NCBI GenBank assembly: GCA_958430865.1
Contig: CAUDNR010001347.1
Span: 1-64,000, forward strand
Direction: 5' to 3'
From: Entrophospora sp. SA101
Taxonomy: Eukaryota; Glomeromycota; Glomeromycetes; Entrophosporales; Entrophosporaceae
DNA length: 64,000 nucleotides
The notes beneath the pieces are model-generated. The model was not told the origin of the DNA, ran no database searches, and was given only the letters and a program-made list of their open reading frames with translations. Shown here one piece after another: positions 22,123 through 36,012 of this stretch (position 1 is its first letter; the number at the start of each line of letters is the position of its first letter). A program made the translations under genes and the position numbers.

Positions 22123-25030
22123 ATGAATTACAATTATGACCCCCAAAAAATTCGCGTTTTACCAAATGATGGTTTAAAATTACTTGTAAGTGATGGTTCA
22201 TCATCAAACTATGAAATAAATGAAGTCCCAATAATTGATGAAAGTGGAGCTAAAGCCCATTTTAGACTTGTAACACATGATGATAGCAAGGCAATATTAT
22301 GGAAAACAAAAGTTGGTAAAGGGTTAGAAAAATGGTTGAAAAGTTTTGATGAATTTAAAGATATGATGATAGAATGTATATATATTATTGTGTTATATAA
22401 ATTTATTTTCTATTTTTACATCATTCAAAAAAAAATTAAATCTATTTTATAAAAATCTTTTAGCTACATTGTTAGAAATTCCTGAAGGTTACTCATTATA
22501 TGAACATATAAAAGAATATAAAAATAAAGATACCAGAAGAGATACTTATCTTTATGGTGATATATCATACATAATCACTTTTTTTTTTTTTTTTTTTCAA
22601 GAAAAATTAAATTTTAATGACTACACTTTTATTCAATCAGGTGGTAAACATCGATTCAGATCACCTAATGAGTTTATACCACATGCAATATATATTGCAT
22701 CAGATAGAAATGTTCCTTGTATTTGTAAATATTGTAATGGAAAGCCACAGGAACTTTTAGATAAAAACTCTGAAACAAATACATCTTTAGAAAATTATAA
22801 TAATAATAACATTGATAATTATAGTAATGAACAATCATTGAATAGCATTACTGCTGAGAGTGCAACTGTTAAAAAAAAAGTAAATAAAAGGAAACAATCA
22901 ATAATTGAACACAAGAACATGCCTAAACAAACAGCAAGGCGTTCAATACCTTTTCCCCTCAAAGCACCTGATATAAATCATATATATTATGAATTTAAGC
23001 CAGCTGCAAAAAAAGTGAAAGTCAATGAGAATACATTTAATGATAATTATGACAATAATAATAATACTCCTATGACAAATTGTGAGACTTCACCAATTTC
23101 CAGTACAAGTAAATTTAGCTCATATAACATTCATTCATCACCTAACACACCTGCATCCACATTCTATACTACTGGTTCTTCTCCTTATACTTTATCTCAA
23201 TTCACAAGTCCAACAAAATCTACAAATGAAACCACAACACTATCTCCAATGCTTACACCATTTAAATATTCAAATATTCATACAGGTACATCAAAACCCA
23301 TTAATACTATCACAAACTCAAATTCAACATCTACATCGTCTAAAGCTTCAAGCACATCTGCAAGTCCATCAAAATCTACAACTCCAACTAGATTTCCTGT
23401 AATTAAATTTGTAACAAAACCTACTAATACAACCACAACCTCAACTCCAATCACTTCACCACCAAAACCTGCTAGTGCCATCACACATATAACTTCATCA
23501 ATCATAAAACCTACTAATACTATCACAACTTCAATTTCAACGCCGTCCAAAGCTTCAAGTACACCTGCAAGTACATCAAAATCTACAACTCCAACTGCAT
23601 TTCCTATAATTAAATTTGTAACGAAGCCTACTAGTACCATCACAACATCAACCCCAATGGCTCTACCACAAAAACATACTAGTACCATCACAACCTCAAC
23701 TCCAATGGCCCCACCACAAAAACATAGTACCATCACCCCTCTAAATCCAACGGCTACTTCATCTATTATAAAACCCACTAATATTATCACAAACTCAACT
23801 TCAACATCCACACCATCCAAAGCTTCAAGTGCACATGCAAATGCATCAAAATCTACAACTCCAACTAGATTTCCTATAATTAAATTCGTAACGAGACCTG
23901 CTAGTACTATCACAACCTCAACCCCAATGGCTCCACCACCCAAACCTACTAGTACCACCGCACCTCTAAATTTGACAGCTATCTCATCTATTATAAAACC
24001 CATTAATATTATCACAAACTCAACTTCAACATCCACACCATCCAATGCTTCAAGTATACATGCAAATACATCAAAATCTACAACTCCTAGATTTCCTATA
24101 ATTAAATTCGTAACGAGACCTGCTAGTACCATCACAACCTCAACTCCAATGGCTCCACCACCCAAACCTACTAGTACCACTGCACCTCTAAATCCGACAG
24201 CCACCTCATCTATTATAAAACCCATTAATATTATCACAAACTCAACTTCAACATACACACCATCCAATGCTTCAAGCATACATGCAAATACATCAAAACC
24301 TACAACTCCAACTACATTTCCTGTAATTAAGTTTGTAACAAAGCCTACTAATACAACCACAACCTCAACCCCACCACCCAAACCTACTAGTACCATCACA
24401 ACCCCAACTCTGATTGCTGTGCCATGTATATTTGAAACCGCAAAAACCACTGCTACCACTACATTATCTACAAGCGAAACCAGAACAATAATTCCAGTTG
24501 TAAGACCTGCCACAACCACAATCTCAACTGATAATAAAATTTCAATTAATTCTGCAATCCCGTTTACAACCACAAACGTGACACAAACTTATTCTACAAC
24601 TTTAATCCAATCTAATTATAAACCCATAACTTCAAATAAAATTTCAACAAGAAATTCAATTGGAACTTCAATCCCAGTTTCAACTCTAGCACAACCATCA
24701 CTTGAATCACAATCTTTATTAAGCTCTTCACTTAATTATACTCAAGCTCAAACTCAATTCACTAATTCTTCATTTGAAACTCAAGCTTCTTCAAATTTGA
24801 TTAGTATGCCAATGTTTATTGACTCTAAGATGCACAGCAAATTCATTAGCTCAGCCATAGATACCACACCACCTATTATCAATGCATCAGAAAATAAAAA
24901 GAATGTAATAACAACTCATAGAAAAAATAGACAACGTCATTCAGAAAAAATTCCTTTGATAGTAATTTCACCAACATTAGATTTCTTGAGTGATAATAAT
25001 ACTGATATTTCGGATCTAGAAATTGATTAA
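22123..25030 (+). CDS. Clr2 N-terminal domain protein with Thr/Ser/Pro repeat tail
   Basis: Exons 22123-22375, 22464-22556 and 22641-25030 join in frame to about 910 residues. A 3' acceptor at 22601 would add 13 residues and also stays in frame. Residues 84-170 read LEIPEGYSLYEHIKEY, YLYG, RFRSPNEFIPHAIYIAS and CICKYC, the pattern of the N-terminal domain of Clr2 (cryptic loci regulator 2), a subunit of the S. pombe SHREC silencing complex. After an Asn-rich stretch the remaining 650 residues are Thr/Ser/Pro-rich with about five long repeats. The C-terminal half of Clr2, including its BAH-like region, is not seen. It may recruit silencing factors through the N-domain, but that is inference. 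The antisense 431-codon frame over the repeats is a shadow. Confidence 0.72.
23380..24415 (+). repeat. five in-frame 206-270 bp repeats inside the Clr2-domain gene
   Basis: The landmark FPxIKFVTxP recurs at about 23393, 23599, 23869, 24091 and 24316, each time followed by STITTSTP-like and SSIIKPxNxIxNSTST-like text. Adjacent copies differ by losses and gains of shorter modules, typical of slippage or unequal exchange in a disordered region. Confidence 0.85.
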
Positions 25031-26780
25031 AAATGGCATATATATATATTGTTAAGCAAGAGGTATAATATACATAATGTATATTATTAATTATTTGCTA
25101 TTTTATCCATGTAAATAAATCTAAAAAATAGTTATTTATTTGATGGCTTTTATATTATGAAAATATATATTAATATAATAATTGTATTGAAACATACGGT
25201 AATTCATAATTCAACACGTTCCAAATCTTATAAATAATAACATTAGAATCGATATATACTCATATAAATAAATTAATCTTTATTTCAGCAAATCTTGTTT
25301 CAACGAATTATTGATTCTGCTTCACATATAAAATTCGTTGAAACGCGATTTTAAATACAATTTTCTTATGCATTCATTCCATCCTATAACTAGTACTGAA
25401 TACATGATAATACTAATACGAAAAATGAACTAGTATCTATACTGAATAGTACGGAGTACATGTATAATTTTCAAAAGTGAAAGTTCACTGTCAGAGAAGT
25501 GTTCTACAGTCAAACTTCATTTCAACAAATCTATGTCCCTATAAAAATTATGTACAGAATAGGTACTGTACTGAATGAATACATATGGGAGAATCGTATT
25601 TTTGATATGGAGTGCATTAGAAAAACGCATTTTGATACGCTTCCCTGTACCTAAAAATATGAAAATGATATAGAAACCAGTCGGGTCATAAATGCATTTA
25701 ATACTGAAAAAACAGAAAAATCTCAAATCCCAAACTACTTGTACATCCAGGACCCCGGATTATAATTATATGCAATCATTCCTCTGTTGACTGTAACCCA
25801 TCATCATTATATAAACCTAAGCCATTCTGGGTTTCATTCAAATACTCGCAAATTTGGTGTTGGCAAATAATAGTGAATCGCTGGGCTCAAGTCAATGGGA
25901 TAACACTATAGTGCAGGACATTTATAACGGTCAATGATTATTACATAACTTTAAAAGCTTATAACTCCTTATTGAAAAGGAAAAAGTAAACCGATAGAAT
26001 TAAAGCTAAATAACTAAGCTTCATTTCCAACAGCTTACTTTTTTCATTTTATTAGAAAAGTTTTGAGTTATAACGCTTCAAAGTTAGGCCATTTTATATA
26101 TGTATATATGTAAATTGTAAATTGTAAAATTTCGGAATGATTCTTTTGATTTCCTAAAAGGCTGATCAGCTTAAAAATTTTCGTGTTACAGAAATCCTTC
26201 CAAATAAGGAAATATCATTACTTAAATTAGAAGAATCTTCAAATTTTATATAAATGACTTGAATCCATAGTTCTTATGTCATGAGTTACAAAGAAGATGT
26301 CATTTCTTCTTCTGTAAATGAAGAAATTAACTTCTTCCCCATCATCATTTTTTATGAATGTAGATGCAATTCATCATCTTCTAAAAAATCTCCAGTATGG
26401 CTGCAATTAGTAAAAATTATTTATGAAAAAATTATATCATTAAATTCTGAAAAATTTACATCTAATGACTCTAATTAACATCAAAATGGGTTCTTGATTG
26501 TATTAGAGATGCAGAATTGAATGACCTATTAAATTAACATAAATCAAACATGGCTGCAAAAAAGAAATTATAAAATTGAAACTTGGATTTAAAAAAGATA
26601 AAATGCAATCCTAGAGGAAATCTTCATTAGTATTAAATCAAATGAGAAAAATAAATCATTATCATTAATCGTCATGTTGAATTATATTTATGCATTTGAA
26701 TTAAGGTTTGACAATCAAGTTCCGCAGTTGAAGAGAATAGGAATGCCGTAATCATTTCTTGATCCAATATTGAAAACTTT
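25031..26780. other. intergenic DNA with decayed repeats
   Basis: It includes ATACTAATACG patches (about 25390-25470), Tigger-like relics (TTGTTTCAACGAATT near 25295; GTCAAACTTCATTTCAAC near 25511) and a short unsupported frame at 26281-26478 that may belong to the Fanzor relic downstream. Confidence 0.4.
25947..26085. repeat. 139-bp inverted-repeat element
   Basis: AACTTTAAAAGCTTATAACTC at the left is matched in reverse complement by GAGTTATAACGCTTCAAAGTT at the right, with a few mismatches. Target duplications are not clear. It is probably a small foldback element. Confidence 0.5.
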
Positions 26781-26789
26781 TACGATTGG

Positions 26790-27215
26790 ATATAACCCAT
26801 TTGGTGAGGTTATAGATGGGGAAAAGATTATATGAGTAAAATAAATCGCTTATACTATCACCATAATGTAGTGAAAGGGATTCTATTCATGCAAAACGAT
26901 ATAAGCATGCTCCGAATCCACAGAAAAATTCATAATCATGTGTATGAATGCTATTGTAAATTAGTAAAATGACTATGTGTAGTTTTACACCCAGGGTTTA
27001 AAATATAATACATGGTTAAACGACGGCAGTTTTAGAAAAATCCAATCTAAAATTACAAATCTGGTCACATTACTGATTTAAAAGTCATTTGGTTCATAAA
27101 TCTCGCGAGTATCCTTGACACATGTGGTCATCCGCACTGAAGAATATACTAGTAAAACTTGTGGATGTTGCGGCAGTCAAAAGGCTTTTCAATGTATACC
27201 TTAAGGAATTAATTT
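26790..27215 (+). pseudogene. Fanzor / TnpB-like transposon protein relic
   Basis: Across frame shifts and stops the strand reads a basic segment with RIHRKIHNHVYECYCKLVK, then LQIWSHY and FKSHLVHKSREYP, then HVVIRTEEYTSKTCGCCG and QKAFQC. WSHYxFxxxL, the EExTSKTCxxCG zinc ribbon and its FxC second half are the C-terminal signature of TnpB and eukaryotic Fanzor nucleases. Stops, at least one frame change and the absent N-terminal half show it is dead. The catalytic Asp residues of the RuvC domain are not identifiable. Fanzor-type genes are known from fungi. Confidence 0.65.
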
Positions 27216-27394
27216 TGTCAAAAATTTTTTGTTTCACATAAAAGACAAAATCCGTAATTTTTCTTTTTGAAAATTTTTGTGCGCTCTACAAAAATGTTTG
27301 TACCATACATTCGCTATAAAATAACACTTTCTAGCAACAAAAAATTTTTTTTTAATTCTAATATTTAATATTTATATATTTAATATTAAGAAAA

Positions 27395-28345
<951 letters not shown>

Positions 28346-28547
28346 AATAAATTAAATATAAATATATTTATAATTTATTTATTTAAGTATTCGTTAATGT
28401 CAAAATAATAAGATTTAAAATTTAAAATTTTTTATATGTTATATTTGTTTTTATCGTTGTCATCATCATCACCATCATCATCATCATAAATTTATAAAAG
28501 CCTTAATTATTATATTTAACATAATCACGATAAATAATAATTGAATA

Positions 28548-29330
28548 TTATTGAGCATCAAGAAGACGAAAACCAAGTGAAAGGGTACGAATGTAACTAT
28601 ATGGGCTAGTAACGACATTTAAAAGGTGAAGAGCTTGCAAACTAACCAAATAGCAAAACAATGAGAGACTATGTATATTTTGCTTATCACCATGTACAAA
28701 TCTAGCAGGTAATAATTTACGTTGAACTTTTTCCAACAGATCTACTTCAGCAGCTAGTTGGGTAAAAATGTATGTCTTTTTAATAGCTTTAGTAATTAGA
28801 ACCACTTTCAAAAATCCATTTTGTTTCCTTTTAACACTTATAAACGTCCAGGCCAAATCTCAAATCTGAAAAAAAAACGTAGTATCAAATCTGCTTTTCC
28901 ATTTAGCCAATTAATTGTCTGCTACCAGGAACTGTATGACCTGATCCAGATGGCGAACTAGAGGACTCTTCACGAACTTCTTCCATATCCACGATATCTG
29001 GAAAGCATTGATCTAAGATGAGTCCTCACAAATTGTCATTATATCATTGCTCTAGACGGTAATCCAGATTCATATCCCTTAATGATAGTGTGCATCGCAA
29101 AATTCATCTATTCTATTTGAGGAACATTAGTTGTCTAAATTGCATCATTATTATTTGTCAAAGATCATCTGTTTTGTTTTTTGCAAATGGTCAATCATGA
29201 TCTTTCGGGATTTTCAGAAGCTCATGTTCTTTTATAATTACGGATTTCTTCATTTGCATAGAAATAATCATCTGAATCTAGAATAAAACTATGGCGCAGA
29301 TGTGAATCCTCTACAAACCTTCCAGTAGAT
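28548..29330 (-). pseudogene. decayed coding sequence, unrecognised
   Basis: The minus strand carries an open stretch at 28856-28548 (LAAEVDLLEKVQRKLLPARF and a Leu-rich end). Upstream across a plausible intron is EEVREESSSSPSGSGHTVPG, and further up are coding-like pieces with several stops (HSFILDSDDYFYANEEIRNY). It looks like a gene decayed at its 5' side. I do not recognise the family. The last exon might still be part of a live gene, which transcript reads would show. Confidence 0.3.
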
Positions 29331-30112
29331 AGATACGCCTTTCATTTTATTAAAAAGTATTTAGCGTTGTGACCTGTGACAAAATAAAGGGACGTGTAAC
29401 GTCGATCACAGCGAACAAGAAAGATATATCAATCAATATAACAAGAATTCCATTATCTGTTTCATCGTTATTTGGTCTTTCAGAAACATAGATAATGAGA
29501 GAAACCAATACCATTTATAAGCATCCCAGCTCAGTCATGATGCGACGTTGCATTTGTCGACCTTCAACAGAAATACCCATATTGTATGGATGTGAATATT
29601 TGAATCCGAGGAAGGGTAGCCCCACATGTTCCATGACCGAATAGAAGACACAAATAAACTTTAAGGTATCGTATTTCTCTGAGAAAATAAAGAAACTTGC
29701 CTTAATATAATAATAGTATTGGTGAAAATATATATGAGGGAATGTGTGAAGGTGGTGGAGGTAGACGATCATATATCTTATCAATTAAAAAATAATCGAA
29801 AAAGCAATAGTTCTTTCAAGTTGATCAAAAAAGTAATGATGCTCATTCATTAATTAATCGGAAAAGTAATAGTTCTTTATTATCAAAGAAATTAGTCTTG
29901 TTAACCGAAAAAGTAATGGTTTATTGTTTGAAGTAATATCTCTTTCATTGGTCAAAAAGGTAATAGTTAAAATATAACGATTTTACCTCGGTATAGTAGA
30001 CATAAAGACAATAATGCATTTTTTTGTCTTCATGATCATTCATAGAGTATTCGTAGAGTATATATCACAACGCAACAAACTTCGTGAAACTGCAAATTCC
30101 TTTTATAGATAA
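29331..30112. other. spacer with short degenerate tandem repeats
   Basis: Between about 29800 and 29965 the motif AAAAAGTAATAGTTCTTT recurs about five times, imperfectly, at 45-70 bp intervals. No gene is supported. Confidence 0.4.
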
Positions 30113-30262
30113 AGTTATTACCAAAAAGCATTAAATCATTTTAAAAGAATCCACCCTGAAATAAAGATTGAATGTTGCACCGGATTAGATTTCGTTGATT
30201 TCTTACGTAGTGTAGTATATAGTAGTGATGGGCACATGAAAAAATTTTTGGCCAAATATTGA
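30113..30262 (+). pseudogene. short coding relic, unrecognised
   Basis: A 49-codon frame reads a protein-like sequence including HFKRIHPEIKIECCTGLDFV, ending at TGA 30260-30262. It has a stop immediately upstream and no ATG. It is probably an exon-sized relic or mis-spliced exon. Confidence 0.25.
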
Positions 30263-30597
30263 AAGAAAATAAAGTTGTTTAAAAAAGCAAGATTTGTTTC
30301 TTTTTACTTGGAAAAAGGGTTTTTAAATATATATTATTGTATATATGTTGCTTGAACGAATGGATTGTTTAAAAATAACATGATACATTCATTAATAATC
30401 AATTAAATCAATCAAAAAAAATTGAAATTTAATCCTCATGTCTTTGGTTTGGTCTTTGTCCATGATCAAGAAGATGAAGGTGATGAATTAACAAGTTCGA
30501 ATGCAATTGTAAAACAAATAAAAACACCATACACAAAAAATATTATAAAATAAAAGGCTTTTATTTATTATAGATAAAAAATTGCAAAATTTTTTTT

Positions 30598-33500
30598 CTA
30601 GATATTTGTTGATGATGCCTTTGTTTCCATCTCTAAAAGAACCCATTCGTCTTTAGATTTCTTTCCTAATATACCACGATCTGTCCAAAATTCCATTTTA
30701 TATTTAAGTTTTTGTGGATCATATTTCATCTGTTTTGCCAAATCATCCAATTTCCATGTATCTAATTAAATAAATAATATAATATATTAATATATATATA
30801 TATATATATATGTATAGCATTTAAATAATATACTTGAATATACCTTTTTCTTGAAAATGGTATATAATTGTTGCATGAACCGGTTCTACTTCCATTTCAA
30901 GTGTTTTCCCTTGAAATTCCAATTCCAATTGAACTTTGCCGAGTGAAGGTAACCAATTAAGTTTTCTTCTTGGTTTTAAACTTTGAAAGGCATTATTATA
31001 AGTTTTCATTTCACTAAAGTAAATAAATTTATTACAGTTATGAAAATAAATATATAAATACTATTTAGGAATATAAAAATTATAACATACTCAGATATTG
31101 GAGGCGGAACTTCAAATTCTTCATTATTAATAGTTGGCCAAAATAATCTTGAAAGAATGGAAGTATATAAAATTTCCTATAGTAAATTAAATTAATGATG
31201 AGCTTCGTTCATAAATATAAATAAACACAGGTATATTTACATTTTCATTATTTAAAATTATTTCAAGATCTGATGACTCGGCTGCATTTTTACGAATTAA
31301 TCTTTCATTATTATTATAAATATTTCCATTTATTCTTTTTGAATCTGAAATATCTTTAACCATTACTTCAACAGTTGACATTTTAGATTCGCCAAATCGA
31401 AGTTTAAACAATTCGAGTTTAGCTAGCTTTTTGAAAATGATGATTATGATAATGATGCGTATATATATATATATATATATATATCATAAATGCTTATTAC
31501 TTTAGTTGTTGGAAATAGTTATCTATTAATTAAATATTGTTAATTTAAATACCTCCTTTGTAGTATTAAAATCAGTTTTTAATAATAGACATTCTGCCAT
31601 TTGTCTTTGAATTTCTTCGGTGAGTAATTCTGTATTATCGAATAAACTAATAAGTAAATTCGTCATATCAGCTAATCGATATATTGATGATTTGTATTCT
31701 ATTTTAGAATAAATATAAGTTGCATGAATAATAATAATGATGAGTAAAAAAATCCATCAATATCAGCCATACAGATTGTATATAATTTGACAAACCAGGT
31801 CCAGCATCCACAGGATCCGGTATCCAATTATCATCATCATCTAAATTGTATTCATCATCATTTTGATTTTCTATGGGAATTTCAGTACGTCCCAATTCAT
31901 CAATCAGCTCAAAATTAGGATTTTTATCATCCATCCAACTATTTACTAAACAACGAGCTGCATCATCACGTTGTTTCCTTTGATTAATTATTATCATTAT
32001 TAATATAATTATTAGATTGTAATTATTAAATGATTTGATTTGATTTTAAATTAAATAATATGATAATTTATTTATTGCCTTCTACCGTAAATAATTTCGT
32101 ATTGGAATAGTGATTTTTTCTAATAAAACGCCAGAAGGGTCCAATAATCTTAAACATTTAACAGTTGACATATACGTATTTATTATATCCATTGTACTGG
32201 CACCTGGAATAAGTAACCTTTTTCGAAATCTATATATATAAATATATAAAATGTTATATTTTTATAATATGCAACAAAAAATATAAATAATAATATGACA
32301 GAGCATCGGGTTTATAAATAAAACTTACGCATTTTGTAGCGATTGAACAAGTCGATGTTTATAATCTGTATCTAATCTCTTCATGCATATCTATAATATT
32401 ACACATAATATATTATTTTTAAATATTACTTAAAATGAAAAAATTAAAACAAAATAAAAAAAAATTGAATATATTTAACGCACAACTAAATCACTAATGG
32501 CAGTTTTAGATTCAGGAAAATCAACAATTACATCGAATAATTCTGATATTCTACCAATATTATCGTTGTTGTTAATATTATCCATTTGTTATGCATATAA
32601 AAAAAAATCCTTTAATAAATAAATAAAAATACCTTGAATTGCAAAAAATCATGCAAAAGTGATAATTAAGTCTTTTAACCCAAACGTTGATATCATCTTA
32701 AATATGTAAGTTAATTAAAAAAAATCGTATGTTTTTGTTTCTATAATAAATAAATTCGTATCTTTCTTATTACCTTTTATTGAAATATTGAAATCTAAAA
32801 AATTAGGAGTTATAACAATCTGTAACCAAGGATAAAGAACAGAATATAACCATTTTGTTGTACGTCGAAGCATTGATTTATCAAATGTGTTTCTGCAAGT
32901 ATCTACTACCCTTGATTCAATCTGTTCACACAATGTATTCTCCAAAACATCTTTTGTACGTTGTATTAAACCCAAAGAATGCATTTTATTGCATAAACTT
33001 GAAAATGTAACAATTTGACTAATTAATTCATTCTTAAATGAATTTGGATCATTATTCTCATCGTTGTCGTCAACACCAATTCCAGCATACTTTTGATTTA
33101 ATCCATCTTCTTCTTCTTTTTTCGCATTATCATGAGAATCATAATTATCTTTATCATCATCAACAATTTCCATTTTATCAACATCATTATCCTCATCATC
33201 ATAATCCTCATCACCATCACTCTTATTCCGATCACCATTGTTATCATCATTATTATTATTACAAACATCCAATTCTTGTTTTTCAGATATAACACTTAAG
33301 TCATCCTTACTTTTCCAAACAAAAAGTTCATTATTACCAGGTAAAGCTTTGGGTAATTTTGATGAAAGTGAATATATTGACTTGATATTTGTGAATCCAA
33401 GACTTATTAATTGATCAAATTTCCGAAAACATATTTCAATAAAAATTTTTGTTAAATTTTTAAATAATGATGGTACAATTGAAATAGACTGAAACTTATC

Positions 33501-34515
33501 ACTCAATGAATAATATAAATGTGTATGATATTGAATATAAAATTTTTGTAATGTGTCAGAGCTGTCAAAAAAAAAATTTTTTTTTATTATCAATATTATT
33601 ATTGATGAAAGAAAAAACACCATGTCATTTTAAAAACAAACAAAATCAAACCTAGTAAAAATTTCTAAAAGTAAACCTTCAAATTTCTTAAAATGAATAT
33701 AAATATCACCGATTATCGTTGAATAATCTTCACAGAATTTATTTTCTAATTTATCATTAATGTTTGATTCATCATCACTAATAATAGGCTCTAAAAGAAA
33801 CTAAATCAATCGATCAATGATAAATATATATTTATATATATATATATCATTATAAAAGTCTTTAATCATTAATTATTTAAATATAATAATATTTTCATAA
33901 AATCACATGCCAACCAATCTTCTCGCCATCTTTCCAATTTATCATCAAAATTTTTTGAAAAATGTTGACAGACAGCATCTATAATTATTATTGATTCATA
34001 TATTAATATATGATTGTAATTAAAATTAATAGCTGTAAAGAATCAATCTACGCGTTCTATACAATCAATTACCAATGTACCATTCAACCAAGCGAGTTGC
34101 TAAAGGTGTACGTTGAATAATAATCAAACTATCTCTAATTACTATAGGAATTTGTTTAAAGTCTATATATAAAATTAAAATTTCTTTTTGTTAATTATGA
34201 TAAATTTTAACGAAATACAAAGCCTTTATATATACACATAATGTAGGTACATTATTACCTTCTTCATTCTTATCAAATCTGAAAGGATCTAACCATAATG
34301 TAATCAAAGACCATGCCTGAAAAAATAGATTATCTTTAATTGATTATAATAATAACATGAAAAAAACCGCGATTTTTAAAAACCTTTGTTGTATTTATTA
34401 ATCTTTCTACGTCTGAATCATCTTGAATTATATTTAATTTTTGATATGTAGCATTCCATTGTTGTTCTATTGAATCAACCTCTACATCAAAATTTAAAAA
34501 ATCACTATTATCCAT
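30598..34515 (-). CDS. APC2: anaphase-promoting complex subunit 2 (APC2)
   Basis: Sixteen exons on the minus strand (34384-34515, 34259-34316, 34073-34162, 33907-33978, 33652-33800, 32774-33561, 32633-32696, 32484-32550, 32329-32390, 32086-32229, 31796-31977, 31553-31698, 31241-31426, 31091-31176, 30844-31013, 30598-30761) give about 850 residues. APC2 is the cullin-like scaffold of the APC/C ubiquitin ligase that binds the RING subunit APC11. Diagnostic text: SELFDVIVDFPESKTAISDL, STMDIINTYVSTVKCLRLLD, PIRNYLRKQRDDAARCLVNS, LELFKLRFGESKMS, then RRKLNWLPSLGKVQLEL and the C-terminal winged-helix WKLDDLAKQM to WVLLEMETKA. A long Asp/Asn-rich insert sits in exon 6. The exon 4/exon 5 junction is one base out of frame as sequenced; all other junctions keep frame. 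Confidence 0.9.
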
Positions 34516-34781
34516 ATTGCCAAGACAACAAACATTGTTTGATTGGTTTATTTTCCAACTACAAATTTAATGTTTCGTGTAACAACACTAAATTTTTTTT
34601 TAAAAAAGTAGAAAAAAATAAATAAAATTGTATTTTTTTTTGTTTTTTCTTAGATTTTACACCAAAAAAAACAAATAAATAAATAAATAGTTTCATTAGT
34701 TTCATTTATAAATCTTGAGTGAGATATACATCATAAATAGTCTTTCTATTGTGGACCCATATATACCATTTATTTATAAAA

Positions 34782-36012
34782 ATGTCAGCAAGTGGCTTAC
34801 AGAGGAGAAAAATTGCTGGAGGAATAAATTCTAATAATTCTTCATCATCAATTGAGGGCAATATTTCAACAAATTTAGAAAGATCACTTTCAAATGAAAG
34901 TGGCGTTAGAGTAGCCGTAGATCCAAATGATATGCCAGATGAATTAGATAAAAAACAACCAAAATTAACACTTATGGAAGAAGTGTTATTATTAGGTTTA
35001 AAAGATAAACAGGTTTTTTAATTATATTTTTTTCAGTAAACTTGATTTATTAAAGGGGAATATTTTATAATCTTCTTTTCATTGCATAATCGAATACATG
35101 CAATTGAAAACATAATTGATAAAAAAATTTATATATATATATATATATATATTTAATCAGGGCTATCTTTCGTTTTGGAATGATAATATATCTTATACTC
35201 TTAGAGGTTGTATTCTTATGGAACTTGCTTTTCGAGGTAGAATAGCAATGATAAAAGATCCTGCTCGTCGTAAATTTCCTCTTTCAGATAGGTATATTGA
35301 AGTTGTAGATGAAAAATTAACAGGGGAAGTGTTGTTGGATGAGGCATTAAAAATGATGAAATCTAGTGAAATAATGAGTGTGGGAAGTTGGATTGATTTA
35401 ATGAGCGGTGAGTTTTTTTTTTTTTGACCTCTTTTTGTGTATGTTGGGGGAAAAAAATAAATGAATAAATTTTATTAAATTCTAATTCCTCCCTTCCTCT
35501 CACGCTTCTAATTAATAGGAGAAACTTGGAATGTGATGAAAATTGGTTATCAATTAAAACAAGTAAGGGAACGATTAGCAAAAGGATTGGTAGACAAAGG
35601 AATTTTAAGAACTGAGAAACGCAACTTTTTACTATTTGATATGGCAACACATCCTGTAAGCGATACTACAGCAAAAGAAGAAATTATAAAAAGAGTAATT
35701 AAAACTTTAACACATCTTAATCACTCATCGACTTCCTCAATATCAGACCCAGATATACCATTTAGTTTACTGCGTACTATATCTATGGTATGTGCTTCAT
35801 ACGCAGCCAACGTATTAGAAAATGCATTAGTTCAATTGAATCAGGAAATGAGAGAAAAAGCTTATGTTAAAGTTGATGAAATGTTAAGTGAATATTCAGT
35901 TTGGCCATTTGCAAAAAAAATCAAATTAGATATTCCGGAAGGTAAAGATTTACAAATTGAAGTCGTGGCTGCTGTATTAAACGTTTTCACAAAAATGGAT
36001 AGCATTTTGTAG
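34782..36012 (+). CDS. VPS74: Vps74 / GOLPH3 Golgi PI4P-binding protein
   Basis: Exons 34782-35012, 35161-35407 and 35519-36012 give 323 residues (yeast Vps74 345, human GOLPH3 298). The protein binds PI4P and COPI on Golgi membranes and keeps glycosyltransferases there. Family landmarks: [40 protein letters not shown], the [13 protein letters not shown] strand, [43 protein letters not shown], and the C-terminal VWPFAKK. The N-terminus is Ser/Asn-rich as in other fungi. Its start lies about 270 bp from the divergent start of APC2, so the two share an upstream region (34516-34781). Confidence 0.96.

Noticed and set aside
23278..24573. 431-codon minus-strand frame
   Set aside because: Antisense shadow of the Thr/Ser/Pro repeat region of the Clr2-domain gene; Val/Gly-rich with no motif.
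33038..33295. His/Tyr-rich plus-strand frame and Met/Ile minus-strand frame
   Set aside because: Shadows of the Asp/Asn-rich insert in APC2 exon 6.
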